DNA from: Chlorops oryzae
Lineage: Eukaryota > Arthropoda > Insecta > Diptera > Chloropidae
Assembly (NCBI GenBank): GCA_020466095.1
Contig: CM035808.1
Coordinates: 1,014,190-1,078,189 of the forward strand
Direction: 5' to 3'
Length of the DNA stretch: 64,000 bases
Shown piece after piece: positions 10,250 to 20,719 of this stretch. The position numbers were made by a program, and so were the translations under genes. Below the pieces are notes generated by a model. The model ran no database searches. It had not been told where the DNA came from and saw only the letters and a list, made by a program, of their open reading frames with translations. The first letter of the stretch is position 1, and each line of letters begins with the position of its first letter.

Positions 10250-11460
10250 ACCGATTTCTGCGCTTTCATTTTGATTCTTCGGTTATTAATTTTATTTTTG
10301 TTCGTCCTCTCGAAGCAATAATGGAATATTTGAAAAGCAAATTCTTCCCCTCAATAATTACTTAAAGGAATGCAGTTATCGTAGGAAGCTCAAGAGATGG
10401 CATCAAATTGGCAAATCAAAATCCTTCTTGATGATATAATGCCATTCAATGGTTGCGGATTCGTATCTCAAACCATTCGAATGTTTATTCTTTGTATGCT
10501 TTCAAAATAATATTTTTATTTGATTAAAATTTCCTTGCGAAATGAATTCACTACACTTTTTTAAAAAGGGACATTCAGCTTAAATCTTCTTTTTTTTAAG
10601 GTGAGCAGCATTTGCAAGGATATTACTTGTATTCAACTAATTGAACCACAAATCGATATATTTGGTAGTAATCCCCTTTGGAAATTTTCATGTGGAAAAG
10701 TATGACTGATTATTGTGTTTTTGTTCACTCAAAATTGAATGTTTTTCAAAGTTAGTGCCTTGAAGTGAATTACAATGGGACAACAAGGTATCTTTGTTTA
10801 TCTCTAAATGTGCATTCAGGATTGCCGAAGATACGTTTTGTTTATTCGTATTCGCTTTGTTGCATTCAATGAATGCGCATTTCAATGCGATTTGAATGAA
10901 ATGCAAAATTGTCAATCAAGGAGCTTTTTTTCGAAGAACAATAAGGACAATTCCAAAGTAAGCACGTGCGCTGAATAGTTTATTACTACGCGCAGGACAC
11001 GTTATGGATCCCAAGATCGAAATTTTCTTCCTTTCGTTCGTTCGTAAAATATCTAAATATGAAACATTGCTTGTTCAAATACAAATTCTACCTCATGGTG
11101 GCGTGGAACAAGTTGCATAATAGACGATTAAGCTTACAAATGTTTTGGCTGTTATATCAAAAACGGTAGTTCTGGAATATTTATAAGAATATTTATATTT
11201 TTTGAGATAATAGTTGATTACAATTATTTACTAAAATTTATCGAAATTAAACCATTTTTGAGCAAGCAAGTTTTTTGAAGAACATTTAAAAGGACTCGAT
11301 TAAATGGTTTTACCTTTGACATGAATAAATTTTTTCCATACTAGAATATTATGAATTGCAGATTTTTTCCCAGGAAATCTAAATGCACAACTAAAAGGTC
11401 GATTGTAAGTAAAATAATTTTTTATTTAAAGTTGGTTCCTTACCCAACAAATGAGATATT
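10250..11460. other. gene-free stretch
   Basis: AT-rich unique sequence with nothing supportable. It has a short TTCG run near 11034-11044. Confidence 0.5.
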
Positions 11461-11462
11461 AG

Positions 11463-11535
11463 CAGGGCTTGGATTTTGTTGAATTTCATAAATTTAAAGC
11501 ATACTTTATGGAGTAAAAATTTTGTTCAACTCACA
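11463..11535 (+). mobile_element. solo arm of the CAGGGCTYGG hAT-type MITE
   Basis: CAGGGCTTGGATTTTGTTGA followed by CATAAATTTAAAGCATACTT and TGGAGTAAAAATTTTGTTCA matches the left arm of the complete element at 19776-20019. The right arm is missing. Confidence 0.75.
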
Positions 11536-11689
11536 AACGGTCTTGCCGGTTGAGCAAAGGCATGCGGCACCCTGAAAGGGATTTTGAAGTTTTGTTGATT
11601 TTTCGATAGGTGGCTTCTAGGGATGACTTTTTAGTGTTCAATTTCGAAAAGTCCTTGAAATATCTTTGAAAATCCTTTTTAATAAGCCT

Positions 11690-11870
11690 TTTTTTTAAAT
11701 TTTATATCTCAAAAACTAATAAAGATAGGATAATGAAACAAACGTTGACCAATTTTTAATATAACACGGAATCTAAAAAATTTTTTTTCAATTTTTACAC
11801 TGAGAAAATTTTGTTCACAAAACTAAAAATAAAATTTTAATTTTTTTTTTCAGTGTATTCCCAGTTTGAC
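11690..11870 (-). repeat. minus-strand relative of the 0.67-kb repeat
   Basis: On the minus strand: CAGTGTAAAAATTGAAAAAA, then a TTGGTCAACGTTTGTTTCAT segment matching the GGAATCAGCCAAC...GTTTGTTTC region of the blocks at 240 and 3650, and a TTTTTGAGATAT motif. Diverged and truncated. Confidence 0.55.
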
Positions 11871-12334
11871 GGCAGTCTAAAAAATTTTTTTTTAAATCCT
11901 CTTAGTATTTGCTGTCATTTAAGAAAAAGTTTCAGTCTAATTGGATGGACTAACAGTGAGATATTCAAAAAATTTCTAGTCCATATGGATGCTCTCAGTA
12001 TTGACATGCTGCGGTAAACGTGCAGCTCACACGACGTATGAGCAATGTTATACGTATATCACGTATACGCAATCAAAACGACTACTTCATTTATTTCGAT
12101 ATAACATTTTTAAATACAAAAACCATAATTTTTTACGCTTTTTGGGATCGTTTTCGCGATTTTTATTGAAAAAATCTTTTTCGGCACGTTTACCAATCCA
12201 ATGTTTTTATTGATATGCATTTTAATTCCTCTTAGATTTTCAATTTAACTACTAAAACCTTGACCCTTCGGATCGTAGCGTCCCCCATCTATTAACGTAT
12301 TGTAGCAAATATACTGAATTGGCTCTGTTGTCTC

Positions 12335-12489
12335 TACTTCTGCACTAGTTCAAACCTCGACTGCCGATTTTCGAGTGGCGCCTCAGAGTAAAAGCTTACA
12401 GTGCAATGCATTGGCGGGCTACGAGCGAGTTGTACGGTTGATTTGGGAAGTAGTCGAAAAATACTTCTGTACTAGTTCAATTTCCTACA
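12335..12489 (-). mobile_element. partial copy of the TACCCTGTAG-type MITE
   Basis: Ends ACTAGTTCAATTTCCTACAGGG before TA. On the minus strand this gives TACCCTGTAGGAA, close to the end TACCCTGTAGTAA of the element at 48392-48822. The interior carries two TACTTCTG(C/T)ACTAGTTCAA motifs. No opposite end is identified. Confidence 0.4.
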
Positions 12490-12700
12490 GGGTATAGAGA
12501 GAGAGAAAGGATTGAGATGAGAGCGCTGTGATGTACGAACGTATTAAACGGAGATTTCGAGAATGAGAACGCAATAGAGCAAAGTTTAAAGGAAGAATGA
12601 GCGAGAGAGAGACGAGAGCAGAGAGAGAGAGTTGGAGAGTTTGAGGAAGTAGGAAGAGAGACTTGAGAGAGTAGCGAGAGAGAGAGAGAGAGAGAGATGG
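12490..12700 (+). repeat. GA-rich low-complexity tract
   Basis: Interrupted (GA)n over about 200 bases, including a pure run at 12675-12697. Any long frame through it is a repeat artefact. Confidence 0.8.
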
Positions 12701-13141
12701 TCCTCTAGTCGTTCTTCTAGAACCCAACAGCGATCCGAGGTGAGCCAAGTTTTCGAATAACCGATGAAACGGTAAAATTCCAGTCGAATGAATTTTCCAA
12801 TCTATATTTTTAGAAATCCATTTTAAATGATAAATAAACGAAATGTGTGGATTGGAATCTGAAGGGCATTATTAATAATCCATATGAACTTTACTATTTA
12901 TTATTGACTTAATTAGAGGAACGAGTCAAACTACGTGACCCGTTAGGGAGGGGGAGGAGGGGTCCTGAAAGTACTACACTTGGCACAGGGGGGAGAGGGG
13001 GTGGTAGGTCTTCATCACGTAGTCAATTTGCTCTAGGAAAATCTTTCCTTTTGAGCAGATGAGACAAATTTTTATGAGAGAGAATGTATAACACTGCGAC
13101 CAGATTACGGTAGAGAAATACCCTACGATATGTAGGGGAGA

Positions 13142-13910
13142 GGTGTGTACCTTGGACCGATTGTACCTCGGTCCGAGTGTAGATTCCCGCTCAACCACTG
13201 CATATACATGCGAAATGTTCTTCTATGGAATGTTCCAATCACGCTGCTATTTGACTTAAGTTTGCTGTATAGTGTCAAGCTATACCAGAAAGTGGAAAAA
13301 GGCAAAAAAAAATTTTTGGTTCAAAGAGATTTTTTAAAGCGAATCCATAAACTTTGGTGCACTATTCAATCGAATTTTCGAATTCTACAAATTAATCATA
13401 AAATTTTTTATATTGAGCATATTTTAACATGAGTTCGTCGCTTATAGCAGTTTATTAAATATGAATTTTTAACATATTATTTCAAAACAACAGGAAGTAG
13501 TACCTCGGACATATGCTTACAAGTGTACCTAGGAACGGTCCAAGGTACAAGATTTTAGATGAAAAATTGGCATAGCGTTTCTTATTTTGATCGAACTAAA
13601 TTGTCCTTCTTGTCTTTTGCAGCCTATTACGAGATTAACGATTAAAACATACCGAAAAGTTTCGAAATCCTAAAAGATTGAATTCCAAGATGATCCTATA
13701 GAGCCTCAATAATGCGTGAAATTGCCAAATCCATCTTCAAGCCATTTTGCGCCTTAAAAAAGGATGACTAAATACTTTCCGAATTTAAACAATATGACAT
13801 ATGCAAATAAACTAGTAATTTTTAATTTCTCATACTTGCTAGCGATTTACTCCGTTTATTTTATGCGGTCCAAGGTACAAAAACCAACCCATGGTACACC
13901 TAATGGTGTT
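13142..13910. mobile_element. possible inverted-repeat element with GGTCCAAGGTACAA motifs
   Basis: The left end GGTGTGTACCTTGGACCG and the reverse complement of the right end (GGTGTACCATGGGTTGG, then TACCTTGGACCG) share blocks. The motif GGTCCAAGGTACAA occurs in three places, in both orientations. No transposase and no target-site duplication were found. Boundaries are approximate. Confidence 0.35.
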
Positions 13911-13922
13911 ACCTTCAACCGT

Positions 13923-14000
13923 TTTGGAATTGCGAATTTTTGGCGGTAAAATAAATTTTCCTATTGCAAGGAGGTAGAAAATAAATTACGAATTTCATGT
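13923..14000 (+). pseudogene. fragment of a third, decayed copy of the two-helix protein gene unit
   Basis: TTTTTGGCGGTAAAATAAATTT, the TATTGCAAGGAGG segment and ATTACGAATTT line up with 15244-15300 in the neighbouring pseudogene unit at a constant offset of about 1305. Only this part is clearly alignable. The sequence out to 14500 is probably the rest of the copy, heavily diverged. Confidence 0.45.
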
Positions 14001-14501
14001 TAATGTCGGAACACTATGAGAAACACTCATTTCTAGTAGAAATGGAATTTCTCATTTTCTGGATTGGAAAATGTGTGAAATCCGGACCAAGGGACGAGAC
14101 CTCTCTGGCCTACTGTCATCTATTAAAGATTGTACATTAAAGGAAGGACTTGCGCGCATTCGGAATGGGAATTTTGCCTCCAAAAATTCGCTGCACTACA
14201 CTGGCAAGAATTGCATGATGCTGTAGTTGACGACGTGTCTCGCGTTGCGAACTATCGGGTCCTTCCAGGAGACCAAAGGATGAATGATGTCTTGGGACCA
14301 AATCAAAAAAACGATAGATGTCGAAGGAAATCGATGACCAAATTTAATGTGTCTTCCTTAATACCGCTGCGACATGATCTAGAGAAAAAGTCGATGGATT
14401 ACTTGTGCCAAATTTATCATGAAGAAGATTGTTGTCAAAATTAATTTTCTTCATTAATTAAATTACCTTTTACCTTGCGAAATTTTTTTGGCGCAATTTA
14501 A

Positions 14502-15841
14502 TAAAACAAATTCCCTTTTGCAATAAATATTCAATAGGATTCAATTTACTAAGCGTTACTACGTTGTAAAGTTTAACCAAAAGTGGGACTGGAATGTAAT
14601 ACGGATTTCACCGAAAGACTTGGGAAGGGGAAAAAAAATAGTAAAAAAAGGTCTTTCTTCAACAAATTCGGCCACGTTCCATTTCATCAAATTCGAAACA
14701 TTAATTTCTCCTTTCAATCGGAGCGATATTTGGAACGTTGGCCAGTCGCTAAAGTAGTTGAATTGCTAGAATAATCCTAATGCAACGACGAAATTATGAA
14801 AGTTGAAAAGGAAACTGTGTGCCAATTTACCGACTTCCGCAAGAGAAATTTTTTTAACACATGGAAAATCATTTGAAAGAACTTATAACTTTCAGAGGCA
14901 CATTAGCAGCCTTTTGGAGTTTTTGTAAGGAATGATTCGAATTTAAATTTAATTACATTCCTAGAAAGATGAGCTTCCATAAATTTTCTAGCATTTTTTT
15001 TCAAATTTTTTTCAAGCGCTAAAAATCCTAGATTTTCATAATTTTCGCTTCATTTATTTGCCAAACAACGCGAAATGAATTTTCTATTGCGAAAGAGCTC
15101 CGCAGTAACTTTTCGTCCATGCTGCGATGCAGCGATAATCTGGTAAACGAAGGACATGATGCGACCATATCTCGGTGTTCCTGGTTTTGTGGTATTCAAC
15201 TCTGTGCGTTTGCGAATCGTTTTCACGCGCAAATTGCGTCAACTTTTTGGCGGTAATAAATTTCCCATAGTTGCATAGGCAAGGCCCGGATTACGAATTT
15301 GCTGTCCAACAACAATACAACAATGTTGCGAAGTTACAGCTCAGGATATCAGTTGAACGTGGAGTTTGTAACAATTAATTGAGTGGTTCATAAAGTTAAA
15401 CGCGCGTGGGGCAGTGTCGGACGCAGGGGTTGGTGATTTGGGTTGAGAGTTGAAAACCAGGAAAGTGACAATGAAAAATTCGCTTCGAGAATGCTGAAGA
15501 CCCTTTCAAAATTCGCTATAAGCTGGACAAACTGGCTACTAGAATTTTCCTCCAAAGAATTTTCCTCTTTCGAATTTATACAGTTTTTGTGCGAAAATGA
15601 TGTTCGAATAAAATTCTAACTAATCTAAAAACAGGAAATTGCGAAATCAATTGTGCTTAATGGCTTTGCGATTTCGAAAACAAAAGTACGTGCTGGAAAA
15701 ATATTTCGTGAGAGTAAAAAGTCGATAGTTACTTGAAAATTCTAATCATGAGCAAAGTAATTCAGATTGCGCCAAATATCCTTTCATGAGAGTTAAAATT
15801 CGGCGGGCCCTCGAAAGTTTCAAATTGCTGGATATTTTTGA
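14502..15841 (+). pseudogene. decayed tandem duplicate of the two-helix membrane protein gene
   Basis: This unit repeats 15842-17240 in the same order. Shared anchors are ATAAAACAAATTCCCTTT (14501 and 15842), GACTTCCGCAAGAGAAA against GAACTTCCGCAAGAGAAA, an identical 29-base segment beginning at 15171 and 16537, GTCCAACAACAATACAA (15304 and 16679), and GCAGTGTCGGACGCA (15411 and 16793). Offsets drift from 1341 to 1382, reflecting many small indels. The ATGG/GTAAGC start-donor of the intact copy is here AAGTGGGACTGG, so the start codon and splice donor are lost. The exon-2-like part is frameshifted just after the shared segment (an extra base in ATTCAACTCTGTG). It is therefore a non-functional copy. 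Confidence 0.8.
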
Positions 15842-15926
15842 ATAAAACAAATTCCCTTTACTCATAAATTCAATGGCATTTCAGATTTACAAGCGATTGA
15901 CTCTTGCTAAACGTTTAACCATCAAA

Positions 15927-16780
15927 ATGGGTAAGCAAAAAAAAAATAACGGCACATCAACTTCAATGAAATTGACAAAAAAAAAAGGCCTCTTCAACAA
16001 ATCGCCCCGAATTGCTTTCGATCAAAAATCGAAACATTCATTTCCATCCATTTCCAATCCATTTGGAGGACGAAAACGACAGACAAAAAGAGTGCAGAAG
16101 CAAGTCGGTTAAACCGTTGCCAGCAGAAGGAAGAAAGTCTTGAAAAAGGGAAATCGTCGCTTTTCCGAACTTCCGCAAGAGAAACTTTTTTGTCTTCACG
16201 CACACTTGACTCGATCATGTTGGGAAGAACAAAAACTTTTCAAGCAGTCATCATCGAAGCAGGCTCTTTTTTTTTTGTAAGGACATGATTCGATTTCAAC
16301 TTCGAACGTTCATTTTAGAAAGAAAATTGGCTTAAATTTTTATTGTTGTTTTTTTTTTTTCAAATATTTTTTGAGCGCTAAACAATTTCTCGCTTATGTA
16401 TATCTTTTTTTTTATCGAAATTGTGGTGTTCGCAGTCTTTCAAAATTGTCAGAGTTTTCTACGTTTCAGCGGCTTTCGACGATATGGCTCAGGCGGCGAT
16501 GGTTAACGATGAGACTTTCATGATGGCGACCTATTTCTCGGTGTTCCTGGTTTTGTGGTATTCAATTGTGCGTGTTGCGAATGCGTTGTTCTGTGCTAAA
16601 TGGCCGATTTATCTGCTTGCCGCTGTCGGCACTGTGAAAATCCTGCAAGTCTACAGGCCCGACGAGTTGGTCGAAGTGGTCCAACAACAATACAAGCAAT
16701 TTAGCGAAGTTGTATTCAAGGAATATGACAGGATATCCGCATATTTAACGCAATTAATTGAAAAGTCATACAAATTTTAA
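15927..16780 (+). CDS. small two-helix membrane protein (104 aa), two exons with a 4-base first coding exon
   Basis: Proposed join: 15927-15930 plus 16470-16780. Exon 1 ends ATGG before a strong donor GTAAGC, and the ATG sits in an excellent fly start context (ATCAAAATGG). The 539-base intron ends TTTTCTACGTTTCAG. Splicing gives a frame beginning MAAFDDMAQAAMVND. If the intron is not used, a start at 16484 gives 98 residues. The protein has two hydrophobic segments (about residues 21-43 and 46-62), then a helical, charged C-terminal half with EVVQQQYKQF and a Tyr/Lys-rich end. No signal peptide, cysteine pattern or catalytic motif is visible, and I do not recognise the family. A role in an internal membrane is only a guess. 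AATAAA follows at 16993. A dead tandem copy precedes it. Confidence 0.65.
15931..16469 (+). other. intron of the two-helix gene
   Basis: GTAAGC at 15931 and a pyrimidine-rich acceptor CTACGTTTCAG ending at 16469. An open frame inside it (basic, starting MGKQKK at 15927 by read-through) runs 61 codons to TAA and is best read as intron read-through. Its lysine-rich start comes from an A-run. Confidence 0.6.
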
Positions 16781-16992
16781 ACGCGCTCGGGAGCAGTGTC
16801 GGACGCACAGGGGTTGGTGTACTTTGAGGTTGGGTGAAAACCGAGGAAATACTGACAATGCAAAAATTCCTTTCTTATTCCTAAGGACCCTTCCGAAATG
16901 AGAACCGGAATAGACACGCACCTGGGCTCGAGGCCATTGCGAGGCGAAAGAGAATTTTTGCGATACAGTTTTTGTGCGAATTTAAATTTCCA

Positions 16993-16998
16993 AATAAA
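16993..16998 (+). terminator. polyadenylation signal of the two-helix gene
   Basis: AATAAA 213 bases after the stop. The pseudogene copy retains the equivalent GAATAAAATTC near 15607. Confidence 0.5.
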
Positions 16999-17239
16999 AT
17001 TTCAAGTTTGTTTTTAGTCCGATGGAATTGCGCAATCTCATTCGTGTTTAATGCCGGCGAGACGCGAAAACAAAAACTTCCTTAATTTGCCCGATAAGTC
17101 ACTGCTGATTCGGAAGGTATTCATTCAGAGCTGATTTAATCCTACGCCGAGTTACGTTCAGATTGACTGGCCTCTATCGTCCTTTGAATAAACTTTGTAC
17201 ACGCTCCGAATCGGCGGGGCCCTCTGGAGTTGCAAATTC

Positions 17240-18380
17240 GAGCTCTCTTGTTGGCTAAATCCCCCCACGTGCGGAAGGCATTTATCAGCGAAGCTAAACT
17301 AGACACGATTCGGAAGCGCAGATAAAGGTGCAAAAGCAAAAAAAAAAAAACACTCAATGCTTTGAGGGTGAGTTGGCGCTACCAGCACGAAAGGCGGCCG
17401 CAGCAAAGCCCGAACATTGCTCTAATCAATTGCCTTCGGTCTTAAGAGATTTATTTGAATAGCTTTGCTGAGATTAGATAATTGTATTGGAATTGTGCTA
17501 AGAAATTGTTTAGGATTTCGGCTCATTTCAGTTCATTGATTGCCATTGGAGTTCGAACTAAAATTCGAATTCGTTCAACATGGAAGACTGAGAGACAAGC
17601 AGATTGGCGACATTGAGAACGTCCAAAATATCCTGTGCTTATCTTTTAAATCCCTTCGATTTCTTGTGAAGCTAATCGCAACAGTAAATCGTCAACCAAC
17701 CGAAGTCAACAACCATTCGTGGTATAACATTAAATTGTCCATGGGTTACCTCAAACGCTACTGCCTTCATTGCTTCGAGTGGACTCGACACTTGTGTCTA
17801 TTTGAAGTGCTCGAGGAAAGATTGGAAAAAGAGAGTGTTAAGTAAATTGGTCGAATCAAAAGGGGGATACACTTTACTGTCAACACGAGTTGCATCCAGC
17901 AACACAATGTCAATACAATCGGATTTTTATTGTTTGACTTGACATTACTCTACAGAAGCGCTTCAGAAAACTTTGTTGTTCGATGTAAATAGAAATTCTA
18001 TCTGTCCCAATCCGATTGACTCCTATAAAAATTCGAAATTTCCTCCAACGAAGAGAGGAAATATTTAATTTTAGTGAAATTGCATTTCGTCGGAAAATGG
18101 CCACCATCAAAAATATTCCAATTTCGGATTTAGGCAATCCTTCAATCCTTGTTGATGGAGAAGACTAAATCGAAGAGAGCTTTTTCGCATTGTGTTCCTT
18201 TGTTTCCATCAATATTTTTTTTTTTTTTTTGGAGTCTGAAATTTCCAAAGCAAATCGAGGTGAATGTTTGTCTCATTTGGCTGAAGCGACAGGGTGTCCT
18301 CTTAATTTAAAACGAAGCACGCTTTTATGAGTCTGCAGCAGGTTTTATAAACCGATGTAGCGGCGTGTGAATTGATTTTT
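17240..18380. other. stretch without a supported gene
   Basis: An open frame of about 100 codons at 17540-17845 has no ATG near its start and no known motif. An acceptor-like TCATTTCAG precedes it at 17526-17534, so an exon cannot be excluded, but I do not call it. Otherwise AT-rich unique DNA. Confidence 0.4.
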
Positions 18381-18381
18381 A

Positions 18382-18389
18382 TCTCTCTC

Positions 18390-18424
<35 letters not shown>
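18382..18424 (+). repeat. (TC)n microsatellite
   Basis: Interrupted (TC)n of about 43 bases. Confidence 0.9.
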
Positions 18425-18427
<3 letters not shown>

Positions 18428-18429
18428 CA

Positions 18430-19767
18430 TTCTGCACGCCCTGCGGTGGTCATGGCGGCTGCCAGGTTCATTAACATCTGAAGGAAATTTAAAAAAAAAT
18501 TGTTTTCGGAGTCATTAGTTTCCGCACTAATGGACGCTTAATTGCTGGACTTGCGTGCGAATGTCACCCATCATTTATTAATATTTCGAAATGAATCCTT
18601 TAAGATTTGGAAACAATTTCGACGGCAGATCGAAGATATATGTATGTATGAGGTCTGTAGGAAAAAAAAGCTCCAAAATTATTGAGTGTTTTTCAAATTT
18701 TCTAACATCCCTTTTCAGATCTTTTCATGCTTATTTATGGTCTTCTATGTTGATAGATGTTAATATTATTTGAGTCATTATAAGACTTTAATTAATGTAT
18801 TTATGTCTACTATTTTAGGGAACCTTTTCCTTTATTCTAAAAATGTTTTTATTTCCGCTTAAAAAACCCTAATCAGAAGTTCATGAATAAAAGAGCATTG
18901 GTGCTAATGAGCAACAATAGTGTTTCCGGAAATGGTTAACAGCTTCAATCAGTTTTTTTGCCCCAGTATCCTACTCCATTAGGGTTTGAAAATTAATTGA
19001 AAATTTGCATTCTTCTTGGTTCCGACAATAGACATCTCTGGAATCTGGAGTCGAATTGCATATCCGCCTTCGCAAATAATTAGTTTGCATTAAAGTGAAG
19101 TGATTTGGTACATAGAAGGACGCTATCGAGGACATTATATAAAGCTGCTTTCTGTTTTATTATTATTTTGATATTTACTTGACTTATTTTTTCGTTGCAT
19201 TAAGTATTCTGGAGCGTAGTTTTTCCGTAGCTTAAATAATATTTTTCCGAAAATGAATGCTGTTGTATTCTATGGATTCTTAAAATTCCCGAATCTCATT
19301 ATAAGTGGGACGACAATTCTGATGAAAGTAGAGCAAGGCTTCCTGAGATATTTCCATTGTGAGACGCTTATTATTAAACGCATAAAATTGAGCGCTTTTT
19401 TTTTTTTACTGCGCAAATATAGTCACAACAATCTAGTGTAGTTCTTTTGCACACAACCAAGCACTGAACGAGTATCGTCGGTAGGGTATATTAGTTTTGT
19501 TCAGATCTTGTGACATGTAGAAATAGACAGACTATGGCCCATTTTTGCTACTGTTCTGGATTAAATTTTTTCGTTCCGAAAAACAAAAAATTTTTATGAA
19601 AATTTTGACATTTTGAGAGGATATCGAATCGAGAAACTTTAACCGGAAAAGTAGCAAATTCGCCTATACATAAACGACCCGATTCGAAAAATTAGTATGA
19701 ACTTTTTCCTACCGGATTTGAAAAAAACCTCTTATCCTAAATACATTCGCAAAACCTTTAACTTAAT
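18430..19767. other. gene-free stretch
   Basis: AT-rich unique sequence. No exon, RNA gene or repeat was recognised. Confidence 0.5.
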
Positions 19768-19775
19768 GTCATCAA

Positions 19776-20019
19776 CAGGGCTCGGATTTTGTTGACTTTT
19801 ATAAATTTAAAGCATACTTTGTGGAGTACAAATTTTGTTCACCTCACATAAAGTTTAGATTCAAATCGATGTTGAACTTCAATATGCATTTTTTTGAAGT
19901 AAGAAAAGCGGTTCGAAGTTAAATTTCGCTAAAAAATATTCGCAAAATGTTGGTTCGAAAAATTTTTGCTCCATAAAGTATGCTTTAAATTTATAAAAGT
20001 CAACAAAATCCGAGCCCTA
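19776..20019. mobile_element. complete 244-bp hAT-type MITE
   Basis: The left end CAGGGCTCGGATTTTGTTGA and the reverse complement of the right end, TAGGGCTCGGATTTTGTTGA, continue as inverted repeats of about 60 bases through TTTAAAGCATACTTTRTGGAG. An exact 8-bp duplication GTCATCAA flanks it (19768-19775 and 20020-20027). An 8-bp duplication and YAGGG ends are the hallmarks of the hAT superfamily. No coding sequence. A solo arm of the same family lies at 11463. Confidence 0.9.
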
Positions 20020-20107
20020 GTCATCAAATATTTCCTTTGATTGACGCTTAGAATACTTCATTTTTCCGCTTAGGAATTTCTAAGGACAAAAATTCTCTGG
20101 CTGATTA

Positions 20108-20646
20108 CACTGTGATAGTTTCTTTCAAAATTTTGGAAAGGCAAGACCGAATTCAATGGTTTCCCCTATTTTGAGCACGAGGAATCGGACCAATTAATTC
20201 GTTTGAAAACACCGTTATGATAAAATGTCGGATTAAGGAGTTATAACCGATTTCAACTCAAAAATCATAATTTTTTTTTGTTAGTATTTTAAATATTTCG
20301 AAGCATACTTCAGGGATTTTTCATATAAAAAATAAAAAAATTTAAAAAAAAATAGTAGATAATTTTTGAGTTTTAAATGGGTATAGCTCCCTAATTCGGG
20401 ATTTTTTCATAACGGTGTTTTCGGAAGAAGTAGTTGGCATATCCCAGAGTACATTTTGGTGTTAGCTTAGAATACCAAACATCAACTCATACATAGATAT
20501 GGGCCAAAAAGTGGTCAAAAAAACTTTTAAAAAAATTTTTGCATGATAACTCAAAAACCCAATGATGCAGTTCGATTCCTCGTGCTCGAAATAGGGGAAA
20601 ACCATTGAATTCGGCCTTGTCTTTTTTTTCTTCGACTACCACAGTG
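20108..20646. mobile_element. 0.54-kb foldback element with CACTGTG ends
   Basis: The left arm (CACTGTGATAG, then CCGAATTCAATGGTTT.CCCCTATTT and GCACGAGGAATCG) is the inverted match of the right arm (CGATTCCTCGTGCTCGAAAT, AACCATTGAATTCGG, CTACCACAGTG). The interior also mirrors around AACACCGTTATGA / TCATAACGGTGTT. TTA follows or precedes both ends. It has no coding sequence. Superfamily uncertain; CACTA/Chapaev-like ends are one option. A truncated copy is at 51850-52085. Confidence 0.75.
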
Positions 20647-20649
20647 TTA

Positions 20650-20717
20650 TTATTCTTGATCAGGATGAAAAACTGAATTTATTTAGACATGTCCGCTCGT
20701 GTGTCTGCCCGTCCTAG
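20650..20717 (+). mobile_element. INE-1/mini-me relic
   Basis: TTCTTGATCAGGATGAAAA, then GACATGTCCGCTCGTGTGTC, matches the INE-1 core arrangement of a TTGATCAGGAT segment followed by a (GTCY)n tract. It directly abuts the foldback element. Confidence 0.5.
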
Positions 20718-20719
20718 GC

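Noticed and set aside
14130..14444. 104-codon frame at 14.1 kb
   Set aside because: Sits in the decayed third unit of the gene array, with no domain and no equivalent open frame in the better-preserved copies.
15873..16112. Basic 79-codon frame with a MGKQKK stretch
   Set aside because: It starts without a good context upstream, contains A-run lysines and lies mostly in the proposed intron. The embedded ATG is better explained as the 4-base first coding exon.
17540..17845. 101-codon frame at 17.5 kb
   Set aside because: No ATG at its start, an in-frame Met only late, no recognisable domain and no polyadenylation signal close by. Left as an unresolved possibility.
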